This document shows, in pieces, positions 20,610-32,530 of a DNA stretch of 64,000 nucleotides. Below the pieces are notes generated by a model that was not told where the DNA came from, did not search any database, and was given only the letters and a program-made list of their open reading frames with translations. Both the position numbers and the translations under genes were made by a program. Source of the DNA: Paraburkholderia phenoliruptrix (lineage in GTDB: Bacteria > Pseudomonadota > Gammaproteobacteria > Burkholderiales > Burkholderiaceae); assembly GCF_019511605.1 (NCBI RefSeq), contig NZ_JAEUAV010000004.1, positions 1-64,000 on the forward strand, in the 5' to 3' direction. The stretch's first letter is position 1. Every line of letters starts with the position of its first letter.

Positions 20610-22736
20610 ATGCGAATCAAATTAACAGCCAAGCATCCGCGACCGGCTTCGTCCGAACGCGCCCCTGTCCGTAGCGGCAGCCTGTCCGCGCGCAAGCCGA
20701 CACGTCCAGCGGAACCCAAAGCGTCGACGTCCGGCCCCAGAGGGATGCGCGGCGAAGAGGCGGGCTCGGTGGCGGGCGGCAAGCGCTCCGCGGGCGGCAC
20801 CGCGCGGGGAGCTGGCGGGCGGGGACAGGAAGGCGGATTCGGGCGTCAAGGTGGCAGCGATGGTGCACGGCGGGCGGCCGCAGACCGGCCCGCACGGCGC
20901 GAAGGCATGAGTGGCGCGCCGCGACGATTCGAGGACCGCACCGGCGGCGGCGAGCGTACAACTCGTGGCCCGGCTGGCGAGCGTAGCGAACGCGCGCCGC
21001 GAAGTTTCGAAGATCGTGCCGGAGGCGAACGCGCGCCGCGACGCTTCGAGGACCGCACCGGCGGCGGCGAGCGTACAACTCGTGGCCCGGCCGGCGAGCG
21101 TAGCGAACGCGCCCCGCGACGTTTCGAAGATCGTGCCGGAGGCGAACGCGCTCCGCGACGCTTTGAGGACCGCCCCGGCGGCGGTGAGCGCACAACTCGC
21201 GGCCCGGTCGGCGAGCGAGCCGAACGTGCGCCGCGCCGTTTCGAAGGTCATGCGGGCGGCGAACGCGCGCCGCAACGCTTTGAGGACCGCGCTGGCGCCG
21301 AACGCGCGCCGCGACGCTTTGAGGACCGCACCGGCGGCGGTGAGCGCACAACTCGCGGTGCGGCTGGCGAGCGTAGCGAACGTGCGCCACGCCGTTTCGA
21401 AGATCGTGCAGGCGCTGAGCGCGCCCCGCGCCGCTTCGAAGATCGTGCAGGCGGCGAACGCGCGCCGCGTACCGGAGCAGGCCGCCCCACCGAGGGAGCG
21501 TCGCGCGGCGAGCGTCCTGTGCGCCGCGAGCGCGATGCATCGGATCGCCCGCGTTTCGGCGACGACCGTGGCGCGTCACAAGCCTCGCAAGCGCGCCGCG
21601 GCGGCGACCGCGACTCGCGAGCCGAGCGCGCGCCGCGCCGGTTCGAAGGCGAACGCGGCGAGCGGAGCTTTGCAAGGCCCGTCAGGAGCGGCTACGGCGA
21701 GCGCACGGATCGTCCGGCACGCGCTCCACGCGACGAACGCAGCGAACGCAGCGAACGGGCACCAGCCCGCCGGGAATCGGGCGAGCGCGTAACCGCGCGC
21801 ACAGAGCGTGGCGAGCGCGACGCCCGCAGCTTCGGTAAGACACCCTCTGCCGCGCGCCGTCCGACCGAGGAGCGCCCCGCGCGAGCCAGCAAGCCGCGCA
21901 GCGCCGCACCGGCCGAACACCGCCCGCAGCATGACGAGGCGGCGCCACGCACGCCGCGCCGCGACATCGAAGACGCACCAGGCACGCTGCGCCTCTCGAA
22001 ACTCATGTCCGAGCTGGGCCTCTGCTCGCGTCGCGAAGCCGACGAATGGATCGAAAAAGGCTGGGTGCTCGTCGACGGCGAACGTATCGACACGCTAGGT
22101 ACCAAAGTCCGCCCTGACCAGCGAATCGACATCGACCCCGCCGCGCAAGCCGCGCAAGCGAGCCAGGTGACGGTGCTGATCCATAAGACCGTTGGCTACG
22201 TGTCGGGGCAGGCGGAAGACGGCTATCAGCCGGCCATCACGCTCGTCACGCCGGAAAACCGTTGGGAAGGCGACCGTTCCGGGATCCGTTTTTCCGTCGC
22301 GCATTTGCGTCAGCTTGCGCCGGCCGGGCGTCTCGATATCGATTCGACGGGCCTGCTGGTGCTGACGCAGGACGGCCGCATCGCCAAGCAACTGATTGGC
22401 GGCCATTCGGAGATCGACAAGGAGTATCTGGTGCGTGTCGCCTACGGCGAGCACACCGTCGATGTCGAAAGTCACTTCCCGCCTGAAAGCCTCGCGCTGC
22501 TGCGCCACGGTCTCTCACTCGACGACGTTCCGCTCAAGCCGGCGCAAGTCAGCTGGCAAAACGGCGAACAGTTGCGTTTCGTGCTGCGCGAGGGGAAGAA
22601 GCGCCAGATCCGCCGGATGTGCGAATTGGTCGGCCTCGAAGTGATCGGTCTGAAGCGCGTGCGCATGGGCCGTGTCATGCTGGGCGCGTTGCCGCCCGGA
22701 CAGTGGCGCTATCTGGGGCCGGACGAGTCGTTCTGA
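20610..22736 (+). CDS. RsuA/RluB/RluF-family pseudouridine synthase with long repeat N-terminus
   Basis: The C-terminal 250 residues (about 458-708) are a complete enzyme. An S4 RNA-binding domain ([19 protein letters not shown]) precedes the catalytic domain with the [12 protein letters not shown] motif and its nucleophilic Asp. EKEYLV-like KEYLVRV and [15 protein letters not shown] follow. The last part resembles RluF more than RluB. Known members isomerise uridine in rRNA. The first 457 residues are a highly basic Arg/Gly/Glu extension, including fourteen tandem 13-residue units at residues 103-284 ([17 protein letters not shown]) and one lone copy near 341. It is probably disordered and may bind RNA. 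The ATG at 20610 has a weak ribosome site, but no better start is seen and the frame stays coherent throughout. Confidence 0.88.
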   Translation: MRIKLTAKHPRPASSERAPVRSGSLSARKPTRPAEPKASTSGPRGMRGEEAGSVAGGKRSAGGTARGAGGRGQEGGFGRQGGSDGARRAAADRPARREGMSGAPRRFEDRTGGGERTTRGPAGERSERAPRSFEDRAGGERAPRRFEDRTGGGERTTRGPAGERSERAPRRFEDRAGGERAPRRFEDRPGGGERTTRGPVGERAERAPRRFEGHAGGERAPQRFEDRAGAERAPRRFEDRTGGGERTTRGAAGERSERAPRRFEDRAGAERAPRRFEDRAGGERAPRTGAGRPTEGASRGERPVRRERDASDRPRFGDDRGASQASQARRGGDRDSRAERAPRRFEGERGERSFARPVRSGYGERTDRPARAPRDERSERSERAPARRESGERVTARTERGERDARSFGKTPSAARRPTEERPARASKPRSAAPAEHRPQHDEAAPRTPRRDIEDAPGTLRLSKLMSELGLCSRREADEWIEKGWVLVDGERIDTLGTKVRPDQRIDIDPAAQAAQASQVTVLIHKTVGYVSGQAEDGYQPAITLVTPENRWEGDRSGIRFSVAHLRQLAPAGRLDIDSTGLLVLTQDGRIAKQLIGGHSEIDKEYLVRVAYGEHTVDVESHFPPESLALLRHGLSLDDVPLKPAQVSWQNGEQLRFVLREGKKRQIRRMCELVGLEVIGLKRVRMGRVMLGALPPGQWRYLGPDESF
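20916..21461 (+). repeat. Fourteen 39-bp in-frame tandem repeats
   Basis: Fourteen consecutive 39-bp units encode 13-residue blocks of three kinds: [26 protein letters not shown] and [13 protein letters not shown]. These are mostly arranged as a 117-bp higher-order unit repeated about three to four times. Changes between units are mainly third-base and conservative, and no unit breaks the frame. Confidence 0.9.
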
Positions 22737-22824
22737 GGGAGAGGTCCTGAAGCACGGGGCGTGTGCGCGCAGTGTCGCGGCAGCCGGTGACGAAGCCGTC
22801 ACGACGGCCCCGCTTCTCCCATTC

Positions 22825-22866
22825 CGAAAAAAGAGCAGCCCGATTGGCACGAGCCAGTCGGGCTGT
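22825..22866 (-). terminator. Terminator of the ligA-def unit
   Basis: On the minus strand, arms of 13 bases (22836-22848 and 22853-22865, one G-U pair) form a strong stem followed by CTCTTTTTT. It lies between the convergent ends of the pseudouridine synthase gene and def, about 135 nt past the def stop. Confidence 0.8.
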
Positions 22867-22981
22867 CGTCTTATTCAGCTCAGCAGCGACATCTGCATCG
22901 GCGTCGGCATTCAACGCACGCATGTCCCCGGATATCCGATCACCGTAGAACTGCCGCCCGCCCCCGCCGTCGCAGTCGTAC

Positions 22982-22999
22982 CTACTCAGTCGTCGCTAC

Positions 23000-23009
<10 letters not shown>
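22982..23009. repeat. Two 14-bp direct repeats at the def stop
   Basis: CTACTCAGTCGTCG occurs twice in tandem and covers the def stop codon. On the minus strand the duplicated block repeats the GACGACTGA end of def downstream of the real stop, so the protein is unaffected. Confidence 0.7.
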
Positions 23010-25782
<2,773 letters not shown>

Positions 25783-27090
25783 TTACTGGCTGAAGAGGCG
25801 CCGCGTGGCCGGGGAGCCGGCCGGAATGCCGGCCTGCTCGAGCTTGGCGTAGAGCGTCATCAACTGCTTTTCGATGGCGAGCAGCGCGGTCTCCGGCAAA
25901 GGCCGGCGGCCGTCGTCCACTACCCGGCCGCCAATGCGCTCCGCGAGCGATTTCGCGTAGTCGCACATCAGGCGGAACGGCAGGATGTCTTCGTCGGCCA
26001 CCGGCACGTCGAGCACCAGCGTGATCATCTGGCCGCCCTTGTAGGTGAGGTCGTCGCGCAGGAAGTTGGTGTCGCCGAATTGCAGCATGAACACCGGGCT
26101 CTGGCGCGCGTCGAGCTTGACGAAGCGCGTGCCGTCGCGCGAGAGCAGCAAGCCGTCTTGCGAGGCGACCGCCTGAACGTAGTTCGCCGACCAGGGCGCA
26201 CCGTCCGAGAGCACGTTGATCGACAACTGCGCGTCACATTGCGCGGCGAAACCGTCCAGCTCGCGCGCCATCGCAACGGTTTCGAGCATGTCCGGAAATT
26301 CCGGCGCTGCGTCGAGCGCGTCCGCGAACTGCTGAACGCCCGTCACGAATTCGGAGAACTCGAGTTCGTTGAGCGCACCGCTGCGGTTGGCCAGTTGCGC
26401 TGCCGCGCGCAGCTCTTCGTAGCGCGCGCCGTTTTGCAGCAGCTCCCACGCGCCGCCTTCCAGCTTGCCTTCTATATGCACCGGCTTGCTGCCGGCGCGG
26501 CGCAGGCGTTGCGCAAGCGGGATCACCTTGTCGCCCGCCACCGGTCCGTTCAGACGGATCGGCACGATGCAGTCGATGCGCCGATCGACGATGGCCGGCG
26601 GCGCCGACGAGATCGTGGTCGCAGCGGGCAGGATCGGCTCGATCTCTTCGTCGGGCTCGCCCGAGGCTTGTGCGGCAGTTGGTGCAGCGGCGTCTCTGCT
26701 CGCTTCGGTGCTCGCGCCACGTTGCGCGCCGTCTTCGTCGTCTGCGGAAATGAAGCCGTTGGGCGTAGTGGTCTCGGCCTGAATGTCCGCCGGCGTATCG
26801 AGCGGCGCGGCGCCCGCCGGCGCGCCGAACGTCGGTTCGACCCGCGCGGACGCGGGGTCGGCCGCCGCTTGCGCGCCGACCACCGGCTCGCGGCGGGTGG
26901 TTGGCCGGGCCGGTTCGATGAACGGGCTCTGCTCCTCGTGGTCGTCGCGCGCGAAATTCTCCGCCGAGTCCGCCGGCATAGGCCGCGGCATCTTGCGGCG
27001 CACCTTGGCGCTCTGCCACGCGTTATACACAACCACGCCCCCGACCACCACGGCACCCGCGCCGATCAAACCGAGTGTCAACTCGTCCAT
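25783..27090 (-). CDS. zipA: ZipA-like cell division protein
   Basis: Membrane anchor that binds FtsZ at the division site in proteobacteria. A single membrane helix is at residues about 5-24 (LTLGLIGAGAVVVGGVVVY), followed by a basic stretch. A long Ala/Pro/Glu-rich linker runs to about residue 165. The C-terminal domain (about 180-435) contains the region like the FtsZ-binding fold. The linker has the usual ZipA character. Identification rests on architecture and on the smc-zipA-ligA order, which is shared by Burkholderiales, so the symbol is less certain than for the enzymes around it. Confidence 0.8.
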   Translation of the reverse strand: MDELTLGLIGAGAVVVGGVVVYNAWQSAKVRRKMPRPMPADSAENFARDDHEEQSPFIEPARPTTRREPVVGAQAAADPASARVEPTFGAPAGAAPLDTPADIQAETTTPNGFISADDEDGAQRGASTEASRDAAAPTAAQASGEPDEEIEPILPAATTISSAPPAIVDRRIDCIVPIRLNGPVAGDKVIPLAQRLRRAGSKPVHIEGKLEGGAWELLQNGARYEELRAAAQLANRSGALNELEFSEFVTGVQQFADALDAAPEFPDMLETVAMARELDGFAAQCDAQLSINVLSDGAPWSANYVQAVASQDGLLLSRDGTRFVKLDARQSPVFMLQFGDTNFLRDDLTYKGGQMITLVLDVPVADEDILPFRLMCDYAKSLAERIGGRVVDDGRRPLPETALLAIEKQLMTLYAKLEQAGIPAGSPATRRLFSQ

Positions 27091-27205
27091 GCATGCTCCA
27101 TCAGCAATTCTTTACGTGCGCGGCTTCTCGCCCGCCCGCGTGTCGCGCAGCCGGCGGCCGCAGCGCTGTGCGCGGGCGCCCGCGCTTCCATGATTCAAAC
27201 GAAAC

Positions 27206-30200
27206 TCAAACGATATTCTGGGCGAAACCCGCAGCCGTTTCCATGTCGACGGCAACGATGCGCGACACGCCCTGCTCCTGCATTGTCACGCCGATCAGTT
27301 GCTGCGCCATTTCCATCGCGATCTTGTTGTGCGAGATGAAAAGGAACTGGGTTTTGTCCGACATCGCGCGCACGAGGTTCGCGAAACGTTCGGTGTTGGC
27401 GTCGTCAAGCGGTGCGTCCACTTCGTCGAGCAGACAGAACGGCGCGGGATTCAGCTGGAACATCGCGAACACCAGCGCGGTCGCGGTTAGCGCTTTTTCG
27501 CCACCGGACAGCAGGTGAATCGTCGAATTCTTCTTGCCCGGAGGCTGCGCCATGACCTGCACGCCGGCGTCGAGAATCTCGTCGCCGGTCATGATCAGCC
27601 TCGCCTGGCCGCCGCCGAAAAGACGCGGGAACAGCTCGCCGAAATGACGGTTCACCTCGTCGAACGTGCCTTGCAGCAGCGTGCGCGTTTCGGCGTCGAT
27701 CTTGCGGATCGCGTCTTCGAGCGTTTCGATCGCGCTCGTCAGGTCGGCCGACTGCGAGTCGAGGAAGGTCTTGCGCTCCGTGGCCGCCTTCAGTTCGTCG
27801 AGCGCGGCCATGTTGACAGGACCGAGCGCAATGATCGCGTTGTTGATTCGCGTGACCTCGCCTTGCAGATACGAAGGCTTCATGTCCGGCGTGAGCTTCG
27901 CCTGCAACTGTGCTTCGTCCACGCCGGCCGCAGCCAGTTGCTCGATGAACTGTTCGGCGTTCAGGCGCGCGGCCTGTTCCTTCAGCTGCAATTCGTTGAT
28001 GCGGTCGCGCAGCGGCTGCAATGCGCGTTCGGTGGACAGACGCGTTTCGTCGGCGGCGCGCAGCTTGGCGGTCAGATCGTCCAGTTCGAGGCGCGCGGCG
28101 TGCAACGCCTCTTCCTTCACCGCGCGGATGTCGAGCGCGTCCTGCAAGCCGGTGTGCGCCGTCTGTTCGTTGATCGTTTCGAGCTCGGCACGCGCGTCTT
28201 CGAGCGAGGCCGCGACGCGCTCGCTCTGCTCGTGCGCAACCTGAATGCTGCGCTTGAGTTCGTCGATGCGATTGGCCATGTTGCGCGCGGCGAACCGCGC
28301 GTCCGTGGCAGCGCGGTCCAGATCGCGCGCCTGGCCGCGTGCGGCGCTCAGCTCTTCGTCGAGCGCCTCGAAAGCCAGTTGATGATCTTCGAAACGGGCC
28401 TGCAACTCCGCGAGCTCGCCGTCGTAACGCTCGAAGTTCGCTTCGGACTCTGCACGCAGCGCGCGCTGTTCCTCGATTTGCGCGTTGATTTCCTCGAGTT
28501 CCTCGCGAATCTGCGTGCTGCGCTGTGTGTAGCGCTCGTGCGCCTGAGTGAGCTTGAGCACGTCGAGTTGCAGCGCGTGCACGCGTTGCGTCGCGCGCTC
28601 GGCCTGTTGACGCACCTCGGTTAACGCCTGTGCGGCTTGCGAGTGCGCGGCTTCGGCGCGGATCGCGGCGGCCTTCGCTTCGTCGGCGAGCAGCGCCTGG
28701 GCGCGCACCTGACGCGCGAGATTTTCGATTTCCTGCTGACGGGCCAGCATGCCGGCCTGCTCGGAATCGGCCGCATACAGTTGCACGCCGACGCGCGTCA
28801 CCACGTGCCCAGCCTTGACGACGAACGAGCCGCCTTCCGGCAACTGCGAGCGCATGCCAAGCGCCTGCTGCAGGTCGTCGGCGACGAACGCAAGGCCCAG
28901 CCAGTCGTTGAGCACTGCTCGGATGCCGGCGTCGTCGATACGCACGAGCGACAGCAGCGGCCGCAACGTGGGCGGCGCCGCCACCGGCTGGCCGGCAGCA
29001 GGCGGCGCGTAGAACGCCAGCTTGGCGGGCGGCGCGTCGGTCGCGAAAGCCTTGACCCAGTCGAGATTCGACACTTCGAGCGCGGCGAGGCGCTCGCGCA
29101 GCACGGCTTCCAGCGCGGTTTCCCAACCGGCCTCGACGTGCAGCTTCTTCCACAGGCGCGGCAAGCCGCCCAGCTCGTGCTTTTCGAGCCATGGCTGGAT
29201 CTTGCCCTCGGTCTGCACGTTCTCCTGCAACTGCTTGAGCGCGGCAAGGCGCGCGTCGAGCTGATGAATCTGCGCGCTTTCGGCCTGCACACGTTCCTGC
29301 GCGGCGCGGCGCTCTGCGTCCAGACGCGGCAGCGTTTCCTGCGCCTCTCCGAGACGCGCCTGTGCGTCATGCAGAATCTCTTCGTGCTCCGCGAGTTGCA
29401 TGCGCAACTCTTCGAGCTGCGCTTCATCCGGCGCATCGAGGCCGCCGGCCTCCACCTTCAGGCGCTCCTGACGCTGTTGCAACTGCTGCAATTGCTGGTC
29501 GGCATTGCGTTGATGCGCGGCTTCGAGCTTGAGCGCCTGTTCGGTCTGCGCGATACCGCCGCGCTCGGTGTTGAGTTCCGCCTGGGCGTCGCGCCAGCGC
29601 GCTTCGAGCGCGGGCATTGCGTCGTGCTTTGCAGCGGCTTCTTCTTCGGCGAGCACCGCTTTTTCTTCGGCGACGGCAAGTTGTTCCTCGGCGTCTTCGA
29701 GATCGCCTTGCGCCTTTTCAGCCTGCGCTTGCCACTGCTCGCGCTGCGCGCTGAGCGCGGCGATTTGCGCCTGCACGCGATTGCGCGACTCGACGATGAA
29801 CTTGATCTCCGCCTCGAGCCGGCTCACTTCGGCATTCGCCTCGTAGAGCGCGCCTTGCGCGCCCTGCATCGCGTCGCTCGCGGAATAATGCGCAACGCGC
29901 AGCGTTTCGAGCTGCGCTTCAACGTCGCGCAGCCTCGCGGTCTGCGCCTCCAGGTCGATCTGCGCCTGTTCGATGGCGCGCTTCTGACGCTCCTGTTCGC
30001 TGCCCGCTTCGTTCTTGCGCAACAGCCACAGCAGACGCTGCTTCTCCTCACCGTCGCTTTGCAGTTCCTTGTAGCGCGTGGCGACCACCGCCTGCCCTTC
30101 GAGCTTTTCCAGATTGGTACTTAGCTCGCGGATGATGTCCTCCACCCGCGTCAGATTTTCCCGCGTGTCATGCAGACGATTCTCGGTTTCGCGGCGGCGT

Positions 30201-30724
30201 TCCTTGTACTTGGAGACGCCTGCGGCTTCCTCGAGAAACACCCGCAGTTCTTCCGGCTTCGCTTCGATCAGGCGCGCGATCATGCCCTGCCCGATGATCG
30301 CGTAGGCGCGCGGCCCGAGGCCCGTGCCGAGGAAAATGTCCTGAATGTCGCGGCGACGCGCCGGCAGGTTATTGATGTAGTAGCTCGAGGTGCCGTCGCG
30401 CGTAAGCACGCGTTTCACGGCGATCTCCGCGTATTGGCCCCACTGGCCGGCGGCGCGGCCGTCCGCGTTGTCGAACACGAGCTCGACGCTCGCACGGCTG
30501 CCGGGCTTGCGCGCCGTCGAACCGTTAAAGATCACGTCCTGCATCGACTCGCCGCGCAGCTCCGAAGCGCGCGACTCGCCGAGCACCCAGCGCACGGCGT
30601 CGATGATGTTGGACTTGCCGCATCCGTTCGGTCCGACCACGCCGACTAGCTGGCCGGGAACCTGGAAATGCGTGGGATCGACGAATGACTTGAATCCAGC
30701 GAGTTTGATCGAGGTCAGACGCAC
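27206..30724 (-). CDS. smc: Chromosome segregation ATPase SMC
   Basis: Condensin ATPase that organises and segregates the chromosome with ScpA and ScpB. The N-terminal head has the Walker A GPNGCGKS at residues 31-38. Two long coiled coils flank a hinge near residues 500-680. The C-terminal head has the signature LSGGEKALTA and Walker B FCLLDEVDAPLDD. I start at GTG 30724 (VRLTSIKLAGFKSF, 1172 residues), because the conserved N-terminus begins exactly there. The frame is open 149 codons further, but that part is antisense to the transporter gene and not conserved-looking. The ribosome site is weak. Confidence 0.96.
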   Translation of the reverse strand: MRLTSIKLAGFKSFVDPTHFQVPGQLVGVVGPNGCGKSNIIDAVRWVLGESRASELRGESMQDVIFNGSTARKPGSRASVELVFDNADGRAAGQWGQYAEIAVKRVLTRDGTSSYYINNLPARRRDIQDIFLGTGLGPRAYAIIGQGMIARLIEAKPEELRVFLEEAAGVSKYKERRRETENRLHDTRENLTRVEDIIRELSTNLEKLEGQAVVATRYKELQSDGEEKQRLLWLLRKNEAGSEQERQKRAIEQAQIDLEAQTARLRDVEAQLETLRVAHYSASDAMQGAQGALYEANAEVSRLEAEIKFIVESRNRVQAQIAALSAQREQWQAQAEKAQGDLEDAEEQLAVAEEKAVLAEEEAAAKHDAMPALEARWRDAQAELNTERGGIAQTEQALKLEAAHQRNADQQLQQLQQRQERLKVEAGGLDAPDEAQLEELRMQLAEHEEILHDAQARLGEAQETLPRLDAERRAAQERVQAESAQIHQLDARLAALKQLQENVQTEGKIQPWLEKHELGGLPRLWKKLHVEAGWETALEAVLRERLAALEVSNLDWVKAFATDAPPAKLAFYAPPAAGQPVAAPPTLRPLLSLVRIDDAGIRAVLNDWLGLAFVADDLQQALGMRSQLPEGGSFVVKAGHVVTRVGVQLYAADSEQAGMLARQQEIENLARQVRAQALLADEAKAAAIRAEAAHSQAAQALTEVRQQAERATQRVHALQLDVLKLTQAHERYTQRSTQIREELEEINAQIEEQRALRAESEANFERYDGELAELQARFEDHQLAFEALDEELSAARGQARDLDRAATDARFAARNMANRIDELKRSIQVAHEQSERVAASLEDARAELETINEQTAHTGLQDALDIRAVKEEALHAARLELDDLTAKLRAADETRLSTERALQPLRDRINELQLKEQAARLNAEQFIEQLAAAGVDEAQLQAKLTPDMKPSYLQGEVTRINNAIIALGPVNMAALDELKAATERKTFLDSQSADLTSAIETLEDAIRKIDAETRTLLQGTFDEVNRHFGELFPRLFGGGQARLIMTGDEILDAGVQVMAQPPGKKNSTIHLLSGGEKALTATALVFAMFQLNPAPFCLLDEVDAPLDDANTERFANLVRAMSDKTQFLFISHNKIAMEMAQQLIGVTMQEQGVSRIVAVDMETAAGFAQNIV

Positions 30725-30884
30725 GGCGATTTCGCTGTTTGAGAAGGAAAAATAATAGGTGGCTCGCGAAGGCCGCGCGAGCCGTTCGCTGCTGCGGCGA
30801 TACGCTCGGCGGTCCTTGCCAGCCCTCGGGAATTGAAGTGCCGACTGCAAGCGGGTCGCGCCTGCGTCGGCCAATGAGGGGCAA

Positions 30885-32126
30885 TCATACCATCGCGCGT
30901 GGGCGGTTCTTGCCCTGCCGGTGCTGACCGTCCTCGGGCTCGTGTTGATTGCTGCGATGGTTGCTACGCTCGGGGCTGCGGTCGTCGGGTTGGTTGCCGC
31001 GGTCGTCCCGATGGTCGCTGCGGTCGTCGCTGCGGTCGCGCTTCTCCAGGCCGTCGCGCTTCTCATGGTCGCCGCTGCCGTCGCGGTCGCCACGGTCGCC
31101 GCGGTCATCGCGCTCGAGATGCTTGCTGCGAAGCCCGTCGTCGATATGGACGGTGCGGTCGCCAGAGGCAAGGTGGACGCCTAGACCGCCGGCTTCGGCG
31201 CCGCCTGCGTCCTGATTGGCGGGATCGGACGGCAGCGCGTTGGTGCGATGCACCCAGCTTGACAATGCCGACGCGAGCACGATGCACGCACCGCCCGCCC
31301 ATTCGCGAGGGCCTGGCGCCTCGCCGGCAAATAGCCATGCGGAAAGCGCCGTGACCACGAGCTCGAACAGCATGATGATCGAGGCGCGGTTGGCCGGCAC
31401 GCGCGCGAGCCCATACTGCACCAGCATGTTGTTCGACGCGAGCAGGAACCCAAGGCCAAGCACGAGCCACGCGGCGCTCACCAGATGCGCGCCGGCGGGC
31501 GGCGCGGGCATCGCCTCGAACAGCGACGCGCACGCGCCGAATAGCGCCGCGCCGCCGAAGATGGTCGCGGTGCGCATCTCCGGCTTCATCTGCGGCAGGA
31601 TCCGGCTCGTCTTCAGGATCAGCACGTTGCTCATCGCAAAGCCCATTCCGCCCGCAAGTCCCGCCCATTCAGCGAGATTGGCCGGCAGCGGAATGCCGGC
31701 CTTTGGCGACCACAGCATGGTCACCGCGCCCGCAAGCGACAGCGCGGCGAGACCCACGCCGGACCGGGTCAGCCGCTCATGAAGAATGAAGTGCGCGAAG
31801 AGCGCGGTCCAGGCCGGTGTCAGATAGAACAGCAGCAGCACGCGCATGACTTGCCCGTGGATCGAGCCCCACACGAAACCGAGGTTCGTGATGCCCGCGG
31901 CGAGCGCGAGAGCCGGCAGCAGCCAGTGCCAGCGCACGGTCCGGATCGCGCCGCGACGCACGATCAGCACGAAGAGGCAACCGGCGCCGCTCGTCAGCGC
32001 GCTCGCGGCCGTGCCCGTGACGCCAAGCGAGGCCAGCATCCGCAACGGATACCAGATCATTCCCCACACGGAGGCGCCCAGCATGATGGCGAGCGTCGGC
32101 CAGCCTGTCCGAAGCCAGTTGGTCAT
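30885..32126 (-). CDS. EamA/DMT-family transporter with charged C-terminal tail
   Basis: Drug/metabolite transporter fold with about ten membrane helices in two EamA halves (residues about 8-140 and 152-292). The conserved LTPAWTALFAHFILHERLT ends the first half and ELVVTALSAWLFAGE lies near the end of the second. The substrate is unknown. The family includes amino acid and nucleotide-sugar exporters. Residues 293-413 form a tail absent from ordinary members, and residues 336-413 are almost only Asp, Arg, Gly, His, Ser, Asn, Glu and Gln in three-residue steps (DRGDRGDRD). The start is MTNWLRTGWP at 32126. It is divergent from dapC. Confidence 0.85.
   Translation of the reverse strand: MTNWLRTGWPTLAIMLGASVWGMIWYPLRMLASLGVTGTAASALTSGAGCLFVLIVRRGAIRTVRWHWLLPALALAAGITNLGFVWGSIHGQVMRVLLLFYLTPAWTALFAHFILHERLTRSGVGLAALSLAGAVTMLWSPKAGIPLPANLAEWAGLAGGMGFAMSNVLILKTSRILPQMKPEMRTATIFGGAALFGACASLFEAMPAPPAGAHLVSAAWLVLGLGFLLASNNMLVQYGLARVPANRASIIMLFELVVTALSAWLFAGEAPGPREWAGGACIVLASALSSWVHRTNALPSDPANQDAGGAEAGGLGVHLASGDRTVHIDDGLRSKHLERDDRGDRGDRDGSGDHEKRDGLEKRDRSDDRSDHRDDRGNQPDDRSPERSNHRSNQHEPEDGQHRQGKNRPRAMV
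30888..31121 (-). repeat. Degenerate 9-bp periodic repeat in the transporter tail
   Basis: The last 78 codons of the transporter repeat GAC/CGC/GGC-type codons in a three-codon step (DDR, GDR, GDR, EKR, DDR, SDH and similar). The units are degenerate, so the period is visible mainly at the protein level. Confidence 0.6.
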
Positions 32127-32379
32127 GGCGACGGGCTCCCGCTTATCTTCTCGATGCCGCTCATGCCCATATTGCTGTTGGCGGCCGGGGCAGCGGCCTT
32201 TTCGACTCTGCCTCTGCCGCTGCGTCCTGCCGACATCTCCTCGACTCCTGCGTACATCGCTGCTCCTGCTTGTATTGCCACGTGAACCGGCCAGCCGGCG
32301 CATCGTCCTGGCGCCGCACGCCGCCTGCGCGCTTTGCGCTGTCTGCCTTACGCCTGACCCGCGCCGCGGCGCGCCACGC

Positions 32380-32385
32380 TATAAT
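32380..32385 (+). promoter_or_regulatory. -10 element upstream of dapC
   Basis: A perfect TATAAT lies about 145 nt before the dapC GTG start. The best upstream hexamer, CTGACC at 32354-32359, is 20 nt away, so the -35 is poor. It could drive dapC-dapD-yffB-dapE. Confidence 0.5.
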
Positions 32386-32530
32386 CCTTTGCCCGCCGCC
32401 GCTGCGGTCCCGCCGCCGCTTCCAGTTGCCTGACGGGACATCGGCGCCGGGCACTGCGCAAAAGCACGCAAAACCGCATGCGCCGTCGTACCTCGTTGCG
32501 CGCCCTCTTCGATCAGGCCCGATCCGCCCA

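Noticed and set aside
20916..21461. CRISPR array
   Set aside because: The repeats are contiguous, in frame and coding, without unique spacers. No cas gene is present.
20610..22736. Two fused genes or a frameshift in the pseudouridine synthase gene
   Set aside because: The frame is open across the whole length with steady codon use and repeats that keep frame, so a single long gene fits better.
30725..31171. 149-codon in-frame extension at the 5' side of smc
   Set aside because: The conserved SMC N-terminus begins at the GTG at 30724. The extension is antisense to the transporter tail and Ala/Thr-rich by its repeat.
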